Part shown: piece after piece, positions 32,781 to 44,899 of the stretch | Layout of the letters: the number at the start of each line of letters is the position of its first letter | How positions within the stretch are numbered: the first letter of the stretch is position 1 | Source: Gnetum montanum | Taxonomy: Eukaryota > Streptophyta > Gnetopsida > Gnetales > Gnetaceae | Direction of reading: 5' to 3' | DNA: 64,000 nucleotides | NCBI GenBank assembly: GCA_015680685.1 | Contig: MNCI01001818.1 | Coordinates: 59,524 to 123,523, forward strand | The notes under the pieces: generated by a model | Told to the model about the DNA's origin: nothing | What the model saw: only the letters and a program-made list of their open reading frames with translations | Databases searched by the model: none | Made by a program: the position numbers and the translations under genes

Positions 32781-35750
32781 ATGGCTTCTTCTCATGCAAT
32801 CAACTCACCTAAGGACAATACATGAGAAATTCAGAATCATACACATAACCAAAATCAACCATGTCCTCAACAATCTAAAGTCACATATACTCATCCCGAT
32901 GAGTATGTACTGGATTTTACCTTTGTTTTTCATCAAGATGAGCAACTGCGGTGGAGAGACATGCAAGGTAACATTGTGTTACCCCCAGATCGCTCTGCTC
33001 CTAACATGCTTTTCCATGCCTTAACACAGAATGGCATGCAAGAGCTACTTGCTAAATACATTTTGGGTGATTATGAAACAAGGGATTATCAGCCCACAAA
33101 TGCCCAACGTATTCGGGATGCAAGGCAGGAGAGCCAACATTCACTATTGAAGGGCAAGGTTCCCCATGTCATTAGTGAAATAGGAGACAAGGAACCCCTC
33201 ACAATGGGTTTCTTAGAAAATGATGTTCCTCCTCCTCACTTTGGTGAAGAGGTTAGGCAATAGGACCTTAGATAAATGATACAGATTTTAGGCTCTGATC
33301 CCCGTGAACACCAGCTGTTCACGGAAGGAACAACTACTCACACTACTGATAGACATTTGGATCGTTACAACGATCGAGGCCAAAGCAGCCAAAGAGAAGG
33401 TAATAAACATCACCATGGTGATGGATCCACTTCTTCTTCTCCTTCATCTCATCATTCACCCTCTCCTTCCACATCTGGGTGTAGCCACCATGAGCATAAC
33501 GTGGAGAGTAAAGGTAAAAGAGATGAAATGCCTCGATAGGAAGGTCAAGAGGAGTTAGGAAAAGGGCAAGCACATAGGGAGAATAGGGAACCACCACGTA
33601 GGCATCACAGATGTCATGAAAGAGATGATCATGACGAACCCCTATTCGCAACCCGAAGCATGCTTGATATTAGAGAGGCAGTTAGGATTCCCACAAGGCA
33701 TTTAAAGGACAGTAGGATCAAACGTTTGGACATAAATAATATCCCACATTTTGAAGGGGGATACAACGCTAATCCTCAACATCATTTACAGGCATTCCAC
33801 GATGCCTGTGCCTTGCAAAACATAGATAATGAGTGGTAGAAACTCAAGTTTTTCCCAAGGACACTCACGAAAGAAGTAGAGAGTTGTTACCAGTCCTTAG
33901 AACTGGAAACCATCAGGAGGTGGAGTACGATGCTTGAATTGTTCAACAATAAATACCAAACATACTCCAGAGTGTCCAATTTGCATAAGCAGATCCAAGG
34001 CTGGAAACAAGGAGCTTATGAATCCTTGGATGCTACCATGGCCCATTATTATACACTTCTACATCGTTGCCTGGGCCATGGGTATGCTAAGCGGGATCAA
34101 CTTCGCCACATCGTGGATGGGCTATGAAATAAAATGAGAAGGACTCTTGGGACTTACGCCCAAGGGAGACTTTCCCAATTAAGAGCCCATGAAGTTGAAG
34201 TTTTGTTGGAAAAAGTAGCATAAGAAGAGGGTGAGCTACGTAAAAGAGAAAGTGCGAAGGAATATAACCACAATCCCTCCCTTCGCAAGAAGGGAGTGAA
34301 ATTCTGTGATGAGGAGGATGAGTCACCACTCGAAGAGTTGGTGAACCAGAAAACCGTGCTGATCCAAAAGTTAACAACCGAGGTATTGGCTAAGGTAGAC
34401 CAAATGTGGGATTCCTTAGACTCATGAATAGAAACAGTCCTGAAAATCGTAGAAGAGTCTAAAGAGGAGCAAAGTAGTGATAGAGGAAAAAACATGCAGA
34501 GAAACTCTAACCCTACACATAACAAGGGTAAGGGAAAAATTTCTATCTCCGATGAGGCTGTAAATTCTGATTCAGACAATGATGGTGGATGTGAGGTCTG
34601 GTACTATGACCATCCTAAGGGATGTTGCCTAATTATCTCACATCTACAGGAGTCTTGGGTGTATGCATTAAATCCAAGACTTAATCAACGGCAAACACCC
34701 CGAAGGTTACCTTATCCACAAGGTAACCCAAGGCAGTTCCACCAACCCTTGACATATTATCCAAGTGGAACACCTCTACAGCCCATTGGACAACATCAGC
34801 AGTGGCAATACCCACAGTCATGGGGGATGCCACTGCCAACACATCAATACCCTTACCGGCAGCCTAATCCTTATGGTTATTATGTGCATCAGCCGGTTTC
34901 TCTAGGTGACACTATGGGTCACACTACCCCCCAACGTTACTACCAAGCTCGGGAGTACTTCAGAAGGACTCCTTCTCCTCCAGGAGACGTCTCACACTCC
35001 GTCCATCCTCTAACCTCACCTGCACCTCTTCCTCAAGTAGTTCCCATAACACCTCCTGCTCCAACAATGCAAGGGGAATTGCCTACCCAACCGCAACAAT
35101 GTCATTCTGTGAGAGCTGTAAATATTCAAAGTGTAAATATCCAACCGGGTACTAGTTCTAGCGATAACTGTACAAAAAAGAGACCATTTTTTAGAACTAA
35201 GAGCCTGGAAAAACTCTGGCAACAACAAGAGGATGGGTACATGTATAGGCCTCTAACTACTAACGCTTCGGAGAACCCTTTAGTCCAAGGGAATGTAACA
35301 CATACGGTTATGTTAACACATACCGTAACTGACTGGATCAAGGTAGGCCACCTTCCCAGGAAATTAACTGATCCTGGGAGTCCCTTTATTCATTTGCAGA
35401 TTGCTGGAAATGCACCACATCGAGCTCTTCTTGACTCAGGTTCTGGAGTCAACTTAATTTCGCAAAGGATGTATCATGCCTGGAACCTGCCCCAACTTAA
35501 GAAGAGCAACATCCAACTGGAGCTAGAAGACCAGTCCATCACCATTCCCTTGGGGTTGGTAGAGGATGTTATTACTACTATGTGTGGTTGGTCCTACCCA
35601 GCGAATTTCCTAGTGGTCGATGTTAACAACAACGAAGGGAACTTCCCCATTATAATGGGAAGGGCATTGCTAAGCACAATGGACGCATGCCTTAGGATCC
35701 GTGATCTTTACTTGGAAATATCTAAGATTAACATATGTGGAAAGATCTAG
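32781..35750 (+). pseudogene. Athila-type gag-protease polyprotein (G1)
   Basis: One frame of 990 codons from the ATG at 32781, interrupted only by stops (32823, 33261, 33273, 33537, 33837, 34125, 34221 and 34425), with no frameshift. The order is an acidic/polar N-terminal part, a Ser/His-rich block (33420-33490), a Retrotrans_gag core (33780-34120), a zinc-knuckle-like region near 34590-34635 reading CEVWYYDHPKGCC (G2 keeps CEVC), a Pro/Gln-rich linker, and a retropepsin-like protease with ALLDSGSGVNLIS (D-S-G at 35434-35442) and IIMGRALLS. The last 418 codons are open and include the whole protease. Where G2 is readable, most stops correspond to CAG, CAA or CGA codons there, or to a single substitution. 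Confidence 0.85.
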
Positions 35751-36267
35751 AAGAGGATAGTTCCATGCATCACATATAGTGATTCATCGGGTGATGACAT
35801 GGCGGAAATGTCTCCATGTAATAGGTGTGCCCAGGAAACTCTGCAACAAAGATGCCTGTATGTAGCAACCACACAAGAAGTAGTTGACACCCCATGGTTG
35901 ACAGCTTCTCATAAGGGCAAACAAATATGCATAGAACGAACTAAGGAAACTCATGCCAACAACCATGGCATAGACACATTGGAACGTGAGCGTCACCAAC
36001 TTCCACCCCTGAATCTAAGATCATCAATTGGGAAAAGTTGGGCACTGCTTATAAATTCAAATAGGTGCTCACTTTTTCGAATCTCTCCCTTACAACTCAG
36101 TCATGGGGGAGATGGCCACGTATGCTAATCATATGGGGCCCTCAGTTCTTTTTCAGTTTTTTTTTACACGTTTTTGTTTTACAAAGTTTTGTTTTACACA
36201 TTTTTGTTTTACAAATTCTTTAACTTTTCTAATTTTTGTTTTACAACATCGTTATACCTTTTCCCAT

Positions 36268-36288
36268 TTGTGTGTGTGTGTGTGTGTC
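36268..36288. repeat. (TG)n microsatellite
   Basis: About ten TG units; the equivalent AC run is at 44321-44337 in G2. Confidence 0.85.
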
Positions 36289-38056
36289 ATCCATCATGTA
36301 AGTTCGTCATCCAATAAGAGTTCGGGCCGTTGGGATGAACTATTTTTCATTAATTGCTAATGTTTGGTATTTACCTTCAAGTTACATTGTTGATACTAAG
36401 GTATGTTCTTTTGATATGGCAGGCAATGAGATCACTTCATCCATCCATCCATCAAGTCTATGGTTTCCCTTGGCTTGGAAATGTACAGTTCCCTTCCAAT
36501 AAGAACTTTAATGAACTGGTGATTGGGCATTTCTCAAACCAAGGAAGGACTCAAGGATTGCAAAGGGTGTGACTTCAAGGGAACTTGATGTTTTTGTGTT
36601 GGTCATTCACTTGGGTGCTTAGATGTTCTCTTCTTGGGTTTTCTTACCATTCCAATGTTACCTAATAATCGGAAGCTGAGACAATAAAAATAAAGAAGTC
36701 TTTGCATGGTGTGGTCCCCACGCATAAAAACACAAAACAAAAAAAAAGTAAAAGAAAAAGTGAGGATTCAAAGCACACCCCTTAGACGAAATAAAATTTG
36801 GGCTGCAAGCACTGGTTATGGAACCAAAGTGTTCCCTCTAACTAAGGCCCTTCTCGCTTCCTATTCTCACCTTTGTTTTGTCAGAATGCTGGTGGCTCTT
36901 CGAAGATGCATCCTTGTTCTCCAAGTGGATGATTTGGCCAAATGCATTGATGCAAAGTCACTGGAAGTGGTTGGTTTGAGGCTCGAGTTGGAATGAGATT
37001 CGCCAAGTCGCATTAATCATACAACACACAAGGGGCTGTACACCACCTTGTTCTTGGGATCCCATTCCACTTCTCTTCTTTCCATCCTTCTATCCATTGT
37101 TCACCTCATTGCCGGTTGTATCATTAGTGTATATTTTGGTTGATTGTTTGTTTTCTTTTTGGTAAATTCTTCCAGTTAAGACTTTAACTCTTGTTCCAAA
37201 GGACATTCCCAGAGCCCACGAACTCTTTGCATATGGGATTGTCAGGGCATTAAGGGCATGAGCCTGCTTTGGGAAGGACCCACTGACACTCCTATTTGGA
37301 ACATTCGTTAACTTCTTTTCCTTAACATTTTGCAATTAATTAACATTTTTGTTCATTTCCATCATGACATCCCTTTTCTCGATGCCATTGTTGTCCATTT
37401 TACCTACATTTCTTACTCCTTTTTTCTCTCCATTCTAATGCTACCGGAGGTTCATGATTAGTCATGGGGGTACAGGGCCTACTTTTTCGATTTTTCTCCC
37501 ACACCCCAAATTTTTTCGTTTCTCTTCCTAACCCCTACACCTTCGGTAGTCATCATCTACATCTTCCCAAATCCATATCAGCCATACCACAACCTAGCCA
37601 ATGGACTTACACCGAAGCAAGGTATTATTTACTTAATGATTCAATTACCCTTGCTAATATACGATTGTGTTTTGTGTGCATATGGCAATCGTACAACCAC
37701 GGAATGGATCTGGAGCAAACACTTGGAGTGGAGCAGCGCTAAAGTAGCTATGCAAGGAGTAGAATGGATAATGCGCTTACGGATGGACAACGGAAAGCGT
37801 AATCTAGGCGTTGGCAGCAGCAAGAATCTTCTCTCTTCTTCTCTTCTATTCTCTCTCCTCTTTTCTCTCAGCTGCCAAATGTGGCCTGATGTCATTGTAA
37901 TAAGGTGTTCACCCTTGTTGTCATGAACACCAATTTTTGTCAAGTCTTGTAATAAAGACCCGTTCACATGTCATTCCATTAGTTCCATTTCCCCTAATAA
38001 TCCCATACCTACCTGATATCATTGTAAGGAACTCGAGGACGAGTTTTCATTCAGTC

Positions 38057-38065
38057 ATGGGGGTA
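38057..38065 (+). other. Polypurine tract (G1)
   Basis: ATGGGGGTA immediately precedes the 3' LTR, the expected plus-strand primer. The same tract borders the G2 LTR (complement of 42527-42535). Confidence 0.75.
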
Positions 38066-39143
38066 TGATGAGACGTGTTTTGCACGTGCCGCGGTATCAC
38101 GTACGCGATATCGCGGCCATCGCGATATCGCTTCTTTCCCTGCGATATCACTTACGCGATATCGCGGTCTGCCACCATATCTATAAATAAGAGGTAGCAC
38201 TCCCTTTATTTCCCAATCCTAGCTAGAAGTAGCAAATCTCTGGCAGATTGATCACTCCAGAGTTAGAATTTTTCCCATGTGCCCGCAGTAGGAGTCCTAG
38301 AGTGAACAACTCTTTATTCAAGCAACTTGTAACCTGAACCCAAGTTGTGTACAGCAATAAAGAAGAACTTGATTAGATAAACCTTGCAGCATGTGGTTTT
38401 ATTTTATTGTTATTTATTTGCTACTTTCCTAGTGCATACAAGTACGAATTGATTACGAGCATCTACGGATGTGTATGGCTAATCAAGGAATCAGCTGCTT
38501 GTCACAACGCGTGAGTACAACTTGACTATGAGCATTGGACTGCTTGGTAACCTAGTAGCGTATTCTAGGATCTGCTCTTGGTAATCCCAGTGGTAGTTCA
38601 ATGTGTATGGCTAGTTAAGGAATCGGCTTCTCATCGCTAGGCTAGAACGTGTGATAAGTACGACTTAGTTACAAGCACCCACGGGTGTGTACGACTAGCT
38701 AAGGAATCGGCTGCTTATCACACTTAGGCTAAATAGGTGCCTCAGTACGACCACTTTGAGCACTTGCGTTATGTGTGGTGATCTCAGTAATGATTAGCAT
38801 TTGGTAAACCACAGTTGCATAGTTCAAGGTGTGTCCAGTAAGTGGGAACGGATGTTGACGCTAGTTAATTTAGACTTAGATCCTTAGTTAGAGTTAGATT
38901 AGTCTCTCAACCCTTTTCCCTCATAGCTTAGGAGATAAACCAAAAAATACCAAAAAAATCACATACCTCAGACTTGCTTAACAATACACCGTGACACATA
39001 CAAGCAAGCCTGGGAAGACAACAAACGATTAACCCCAAGTGTTTCTTGTGGCGTTAAGGAATTTAGTCTGCGGAGTTCGACCGGATCGCGCGTACACACT
39101 TGTATTCGTATGGTTGAGTGTAGGGGTACCTCACCACTCATCA
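38066..39143 (+). repeat. G1 3' LTR
   Basis: 1078 bp. It is about 30 bases longer than the 5' LTR because of an extra GATATCGC palindrome unit near 38090-38125. The two LTRs differ by very roughly 9 percent by eye over 250 bases. Confidence 0.92.
38182..38189 (+). promoter_or_regulatory. Putative TATA box, G1 3' LTR
   Basis: TATAAATA, the counterpart of 31668-31675. Confidence 0.5.
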
Positions 39144-39148
39144 ATGAT

Positions 39149-41484
39149 CATTAAAGGTAGGAAAAAATGGGATACGATATTATCCAATATGAATTTGAAA
39201 CTTGTTGTGTTATTGTTTTCTTTAGTGGAATAGCTTTAATCTACTTTGTGAAATACTTAGTTGTAGCAATGATGAAGCTATGCCCTAAAGAAAACTAAAG
39301 AGTTATAGGTTTGATTATATCAATTTCCCATCGTTGAAATGGTCATGTGATCTAAGTAGTATTTGACTCAGACAATGACATATGTATTAGGTTGTTGTAT
39401 GGTTGATAGATCTCACAAATTTTAACCTTTTGTAGGTAGTCACTTTCCATATGTCTAATAGTATCCTAAGCATCTAATCTTTATGGACATGGCTCTAGGT
39501 CTTATATGTCCTTCACATATACCCTCATATACCTATTCAAGAACCATGAGGTCCTCTGGTTTACTTAAGCATACTAACAATATACCATCATAGGACCTTT
39601 GACATAATGTAATATTAGCTACAATGTTGTATTTTTTTTTTGATATTTTATGTACAATATCCTTTTGAGGGCTAGTTAGGTTTTGTGGAGGTTCACCTTG
39701 CATTAGTTAAAACTTAATGTCATCATATCACTCTTGTTGAGGAACATTAACAATGGTGGCTATAGTGGTTTCTTTAGTATTCTACGTGATGGAAAGAGAA
39801 TAGTTCTCCATTAAGGAAGATACTTTGCTAAACACATCAAATGTCATAATTATAGATAAGATGATAATGGCATTGAATAAGATGTTATTTTATTAGAAAA
39901 TATGTTGGATATCAACATCTATAAATTGTAGCATGAGTTTTTGTCTAGTTCATAGTTAGATAGTAAATGTTTAGCTTTGCATGTGTAGAATTTAGTTGGT
40001 TAACCACTAGTTGAAAATCACCTTTTATCATTAAACATGTAATTCCTTAGTTACAAGGTACCATCATTGCATTTATTAACCTTTCATATTTTTCTATGTT
40101 GTTAGTAGATGGGAATTTGAAATGATAAACAAAAGGTTGTATGTCACTAGAGGATAATGTTATGATGGTAGCTACATTGTCTTCATGTGTAGTCAAGGCT
40201 CTGTCAAAGTGCATGATGACCTCATATCCTTTGGGTACTTCATTGAAAATGTTAACATGATCATGATCCTCAATTTTGGAAGTGGTAAGTTGTCTATCTA
40301 TAGATTGATCTTTCATTGAGGCTTGGGAGATGTAATGTAGCTCAAACTCAATTGCTATGGTCTTCCATCAAGCTATTTGACTACTCTCATAGATGTTGAT
40401 CATTATGAATCTTAGCATGTTATCCTTGCATATGATGTTGGCTTTGCTCATCAAATGGTAGTATCTCCATTTCTTTAGAGACAAGACTAAGGCTAAACAC
40501 TAACTCCATGGGCAATCAAATATCTATCAAAGTGCATGATGACCTCATATAGTTTGAGTACTTCATTGACAATGTTGACATGATCATAAGGAAATTCAAG
40601 ATCTATGGCTACATGATCCTTAATTGAGGAAGTCGTAAGTTGTTCGACTATAGCTTGATCTTTCATTAAGGCTTGGGAGATGTAATGTAGATCAAACTTA
40701 GCTATTATGGTCTTCCACTAGGCTATTTGGCTACTCTCATAGATGTTGTTCATTATGACTCTTAGCATGTTATCCTTGCATACAATGTTGACTTGACTCC
40801 TAAAGAGGTAGTATCTCCAGTTATTTAGAGACAAGACTAGGCTAAACAATTCCTTTTAACCTTAGTGTATTAGGCCTCATATGCTACCAATGCATGGCTC
40901 AAGTAGTAGATAGGTAACTCTACTCCATCATCTCATTTTTAATAGAGAAAACAATTCCATGGAGATTTCAAAGATTTCAAGGTATATGTAGAACGATTTA
41001 TCCATCTAAGAAGGATACATGATAGGTAGTTGGACTAATTCTTGTTTAATATTGTCAAAGGCTTCTTGACATTGATCAATCCACTCATAGTAAACTCCCT
41101 TTTCAAGTAAGTGTTGCATGGGTTGTAGCATATGCGTGAGTCTTAAGATAAACCTATGAATAAATTACAAACCTACCTTATAAACCTCATAGTTTCTTAA
41201 GTTTGCTAGGTATTGTCAAATTGGTTATGCTCTTAACCTTATTAGGGTCAACTTGTATCCTTGCCTTGTATACTATTAAACCAAGCATCTTATTGAATTT
41301 AACACCAAGGACATAGTACTTAGGATTAATTCTAAGCTCATATTTGAGACATCATTGAAGTACTAGGTTTAGGTCATGACCATGGTCACTGGCTATTTTG
41401 GACTTAATAGCTATAGCATCAACATTATCATTCAATAACCCTAATATGTAGTCACTAATGATGTACATCATGTCTTATTGATAG
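39149..41484 (-). pseudogene. T2 pol middle: integrase N-half, both RNase H domains, RT C-half
   Basis: Minus-strand Tat pol continuing across G1. Near 39144-39200 it reads TQQVSN and ILDNIVSHF-like integrase sequence that joins 31582. The second RNase H is seen at 40047-40316 (IMHFDRALTT, then FPSTNNIEKYERLI, matching FDGAS and AEYEGLL of T1). RT palm sequence is at 41000-41484, where the YVDD motif has decayed to a VDAIAIKS form. An internal near-repeat (40190-40330 against 40530-40680) is visible. Stops and shifts are throughout. Confidence 0.7.
40190..40830. repeat. Direct duplication of about 340 bases inside T2 pol
   Basis: Segments starting AAAGTGCATGATGACCTCATAT at about 40206 and 40528 run in parallel through ATTGATCTTTCATT(G/A)AGGCTTGGGAGATGTA, AGATGTTG(A/T)TCATTATGA and AGACAAGACTA. 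This indicates a local tandem duplication of part of the second RNase H region. Confidence 0.7.
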
Positions 41485-41489
41485 GTTGC

Positions 41490-42526
41490 TAATGAGTGGC
41501 GAGGTACCCCTACACTCAACCATATGAATACGAGCGTGCATGCGCGATCCGGTCGAACTCCGAAGACTAAATGCCTTAACTTCACAAGAAAAACTTGGGG
41601 TTAATCGTTCGTTGTCTTCCCAGGCTTGCTTGTAGGTGTCACGGTGTATGGTTAAGCAAGTCTGAGGTATATGATTTTTTTGGTATTTTCATGGTTTATC
41701 TCCTGTGCTATCAGAGGAAAGGGTTGAGAGAACTAAACGGACTCTAACTAATGTCCTAGTCTAAATTAACTAGCGTCAGCATCCGTTCCCACTTACCAGA
41801 CATACCCTGAACTATGCAACTGTGGCTTACCAAACGCTAACCGTTACTGGGATCGCCACACGTAACGCAAGTGCTCGAAGCAGTCGTACTGAGGCACCTA
41901 TTTAGCCTATGTGTGATAAGCAGCCGATTCCTTAGCCATCCGTACACACCCATGGGTGCTCGTAACTAAGTCGTACTTATCACACGTTCTAGCCTAGCAA
42001 TGAGCAGTCGATTCCTCAACTAGCCGTACACATCGGACTACCACTGGGATTACCAACTGCAGAACCCTAGAATACGCTACTGGGTTACCAAGCAGCCAAT
42101 GCTCGTAATTGAGTCGTACTCATGCATTGCGTCAAGCAGCCGATTCCTTGACTAGTCGTACACGTCCGTAGACACTCGTAATCAAGTCGTACTTGAACGC
42201 ACTAGGAAAGCAGTAAATGAAAGCAATAAATAAAACCACGTGCTGCAAGGTTTATCCAATCAAGTTCGTCTTTATTGCCGTACACAACTTGGGTTTAGGT
42301 TACAAGTTGCTCGAATAAAGAGCCGTTCACTCTAGGACTCCTACTGCGGGCACATGGGAAAACTTCTAGCCAGGATTGGGAAATAAGGGGAGTGCCGCCT
42401 CTTATTTATAGATATGGTGACGGACCGCGATATCGTGTACGTGATATTGCAGGGAAAGACGCGATATCGCGGCGGTCGCGATATCGCGTACGCGATGTCG
42501 CGGCCTGTGCAGAACGCGTCTCATCA
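41490..42526 (-). repeat. G2 3' LTR
   Basis: 1037 bp. The left end reads TAATGAGTGG (one substitution from TGATGAGTGG) and the right end CTCATCA. It has the GATATCGC palindrome cluster at 42425-42500. Confidence 0.9.
42403..42410 (-). promoter_or_regulatory. Putative TATA box, G2 3' LTR
   Basis: TATAAATA on the minus strand, next to the palindrome cluster. Confidence 0.5.
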
Positions 42527-44870
42527 TACCCCCATGACTGAATAAAAACTCATCCTTGAATTCCTTACAATGATATCAGGTAGGTATGGGATTATTAGGG
42601 AAAATGAAAATAATGGGATGACATGTGAACGGTCTTTATTACAAGACTTGACAAAAACTGGTGTTCATGACAACAAGGGTGAACACCTTATTACAATGAC
42701 ATCAGGCCACATTTGGCAGCTGAGAGAATAGAGGAGAGAGAAAAGAGGAGAAGAAGAAAGAAGAGTCTTGTTGCTGCCAACGCCTAGATTGCGCCTTTCG
42801 TTGTCCATCCATAAGCGCATTATCCATTCCACTCCTTGCATAGCTACTTCAACGCTGCTCCATTCCAAGTGTTGGCTCCAGATCCATTCCGTTGTTGTAT
42901 GAGTGCCATCTACACACACAACACAATCATATATTAGCAAGGGTAATTGAATTGTTAAGTAAAGCATACCTTGCTTCGGTGTAAGTCCATGGGCTAAGTT
43001 GTGGTATGGTTGATATGGATCTGGGAATATGTAGATGATGACTACCGAAGGTGTAGGGGTTAGGAAAAGAAATGAAAAAATTCGGGGCTTAGGATAAAAA
43101 TTGAAAAATTAGGCCCCGTACCCACATGACTAATCACTAACCTCTAGTAGCGTTAGAATGGAGAAAGAAAAGGAGTAAGAAAGATAGGTAAAAAGGGACA
43201 ACTATGGCATCGATAAAAAGATGTCATGATGGAAATGAACAAAAATGTTAATTAATTGCAAAACGTTAAGGAAAAGAATTTAACTAATGTTCCAAATAGG
43301 AATGCCAGTGGGTCCTCCCCAAAGAAGGCTCCTGCCCTTAATGCCCTGACAATCCCACATTCAAAGAGTCCGTAGGCTCTGGGAATGTCCTTTGGAACAA
43401 GAGTTAAAGTCTTAACCAGAAGAATTTACCAAAAGAAAACAAAGCGTCAACCAAAATGTACACTAATGATACAACCGGAAATGAGGTGAACAATGGAGAG
43501 AAGGATGGAGAAGAGAAGTGGAATGGGATCCCAAGAACAAGGTGGTGTACAGCCCCTTGTGTATTCTGTGATTAATGCGACGTAGCAAATCTCATTCCAA
43601 CTCCGGCTCAAACCAACCACCTTCAATGACTTCACATCAATGCATTCAGTTAAACCATCCACTTGGATAACAAGGATGCATCTTCGAAGAGTCACCACCA
43701 TTCCGACGAAACAAAGGAGAGAATGGGAAGCGAGAAGAACCTTAGTTAGAGGGAATGCTTTGGTTCCATAACCAGTGCTTGCAGCCCAAATGTTTATTTC
43801 ATCTAAGGGGTGTGCTTTGAATCCTCACTTTTGCTCTCTTTTATTTTTTCTTTTTTCTTTTTTTTTTGTGTTTTTTGTTTTTATGCGTGGGGACCACACC
43901 ATGCAAAGACTTCTTTATTTTTATTGTCTCAGCTTCCGATTATAGGGTAACATCGGAACGGTAAGCAAACCCAAGAAGAAAACATCCAAGCACCCAAGTG
44001 AATGACCAACACAAAGCATCAAGTTCCCTTGAAGTCACACCCTTTGCAAATCCTTGAGTCCTTCCTTAGTTTGAGAAATGCCTAGTCACCAGTTCGTTAA
44101 AGTTCTTATTAGAAGGGAATTGTACATTTCCAAGCCAAGGGAAACCATAGACTTGATGGATGGATGGATGAAGTGTTCTCATTTCCTTCCATATCAAAAT
44201 AAAATACCTTAGTATCAACAATGTAACTTAAAGGTAAAAACCAAACATTAGCAATCAATGAAAAACAGTTCATCCCATCGTCCCGAACACTTATTAGGTG
44301 ACGAATGTACATGATGGATGACACACACACACACACAAAAATTGGAAAAAGTATAATGATGTTGTAAAACAAAAACAAGAAAAGTTAAAGAAATTTGTAA
44401 AACAAAAACTAGAAAGTTAAGAAATCATAAAACAAAAATGTGTAAAACAAAAACGTTGTAAAATGAAAATGTGTAAAACAAAAACTGAAAAGGAACAAAG
44501 GGCCCCATATGATTAGCATAGGTGGCCATCTCCCCCATGACTGAATTGTAAGGGAGAGATCTGAAAAAGTGAGCGCCTATTTGAATTTCTAAGTAGTGCC
44601 CAACTTCTCCCAAATGATGATCTTAAATTCAGGGGTGGAAGTTGGCGACACTCACGTTCCAATGTATCTATGCCACAGTTGTTGGCATGAGTTTCCTCAG
44701 TTCGTTCCATGCATATTTTTTTTCCTCTATGAGAAGTTGTCAACCACGGGGTGTCTACTACTTCTTACATGGTTGCTACATATAGGCATCTTTGTTGTAG
44801 AGTCTCATGGGCACACCTGTTACATGGAGACATTTCCTCCATGTCATCACCCGATGAATCACTCTATGTG
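42527..44870 (-). other. G2 3' non-coding region
   Basis: Mirror of 35751-38065: the purine tract next to the LTR, two further CCCCCATGA-type blocks (about 43123 and 44533), an AC microsatellite (44321-44337), and A-rich CAAAAAC repeats (44360-44490). No gene is recognised. Confidence 0.6.
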
Positions 44871-44899
44871 ATGCATGGAACTATCCTCTTCTCAGTCTT

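Larger units (their letters stand above)
35751..38065 (+). other. G1 3' non-coding region with three purine-tract-like copies
   Basis: No recognisable gene. It holds GTTTTAC-type repeats (about 36165-36245), a (TG)n run (36268-36288), and three TCATGGGGG blocks: 36102-36110, 37458-37468 and 38055-38063. The last is the purine tract before the LTR. The block corresponds to 42527-44870 in G2. Confidence 0.6.
31583..39143 (+). mobile_element. G1: non-autonomous Athila-derived element with gag-protease only (TR-GAG type)
   Basis: A complete 7561 bp element: LTRs 31583-32630 and 38066-39143, primer site 32632-32649, purine tract 38057-38065, and exact duplication ATGAT (31578-31582 and 39144-39148). 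Coding capacity is limited to gag plus protease (32781-35750); RT, RNase H and integrase are absent. Where A2 has pol, G1 runs straight from the protease end into the 3' non-coding block. This is the architecture described for TR-GAG elements, which rely on a helper's enzymes. It inserted into T2 integrase. Confidence 0.9.

Noticed and set aside
36160-36250. GTTTTAC repeats considered as a structured RNA or CRISPR
   Set aside because: Irregular T-rich repeats in a retroelement 3' region, also found in A2 and G2; nothing like direct repeats with unique spacers.
36706-36996. 96-codon ORF in the G1 3' region, possibly an env-like protein
   Set aside because: No signal peptide or membrane segment, and G2 and A2 do not keep the frame.
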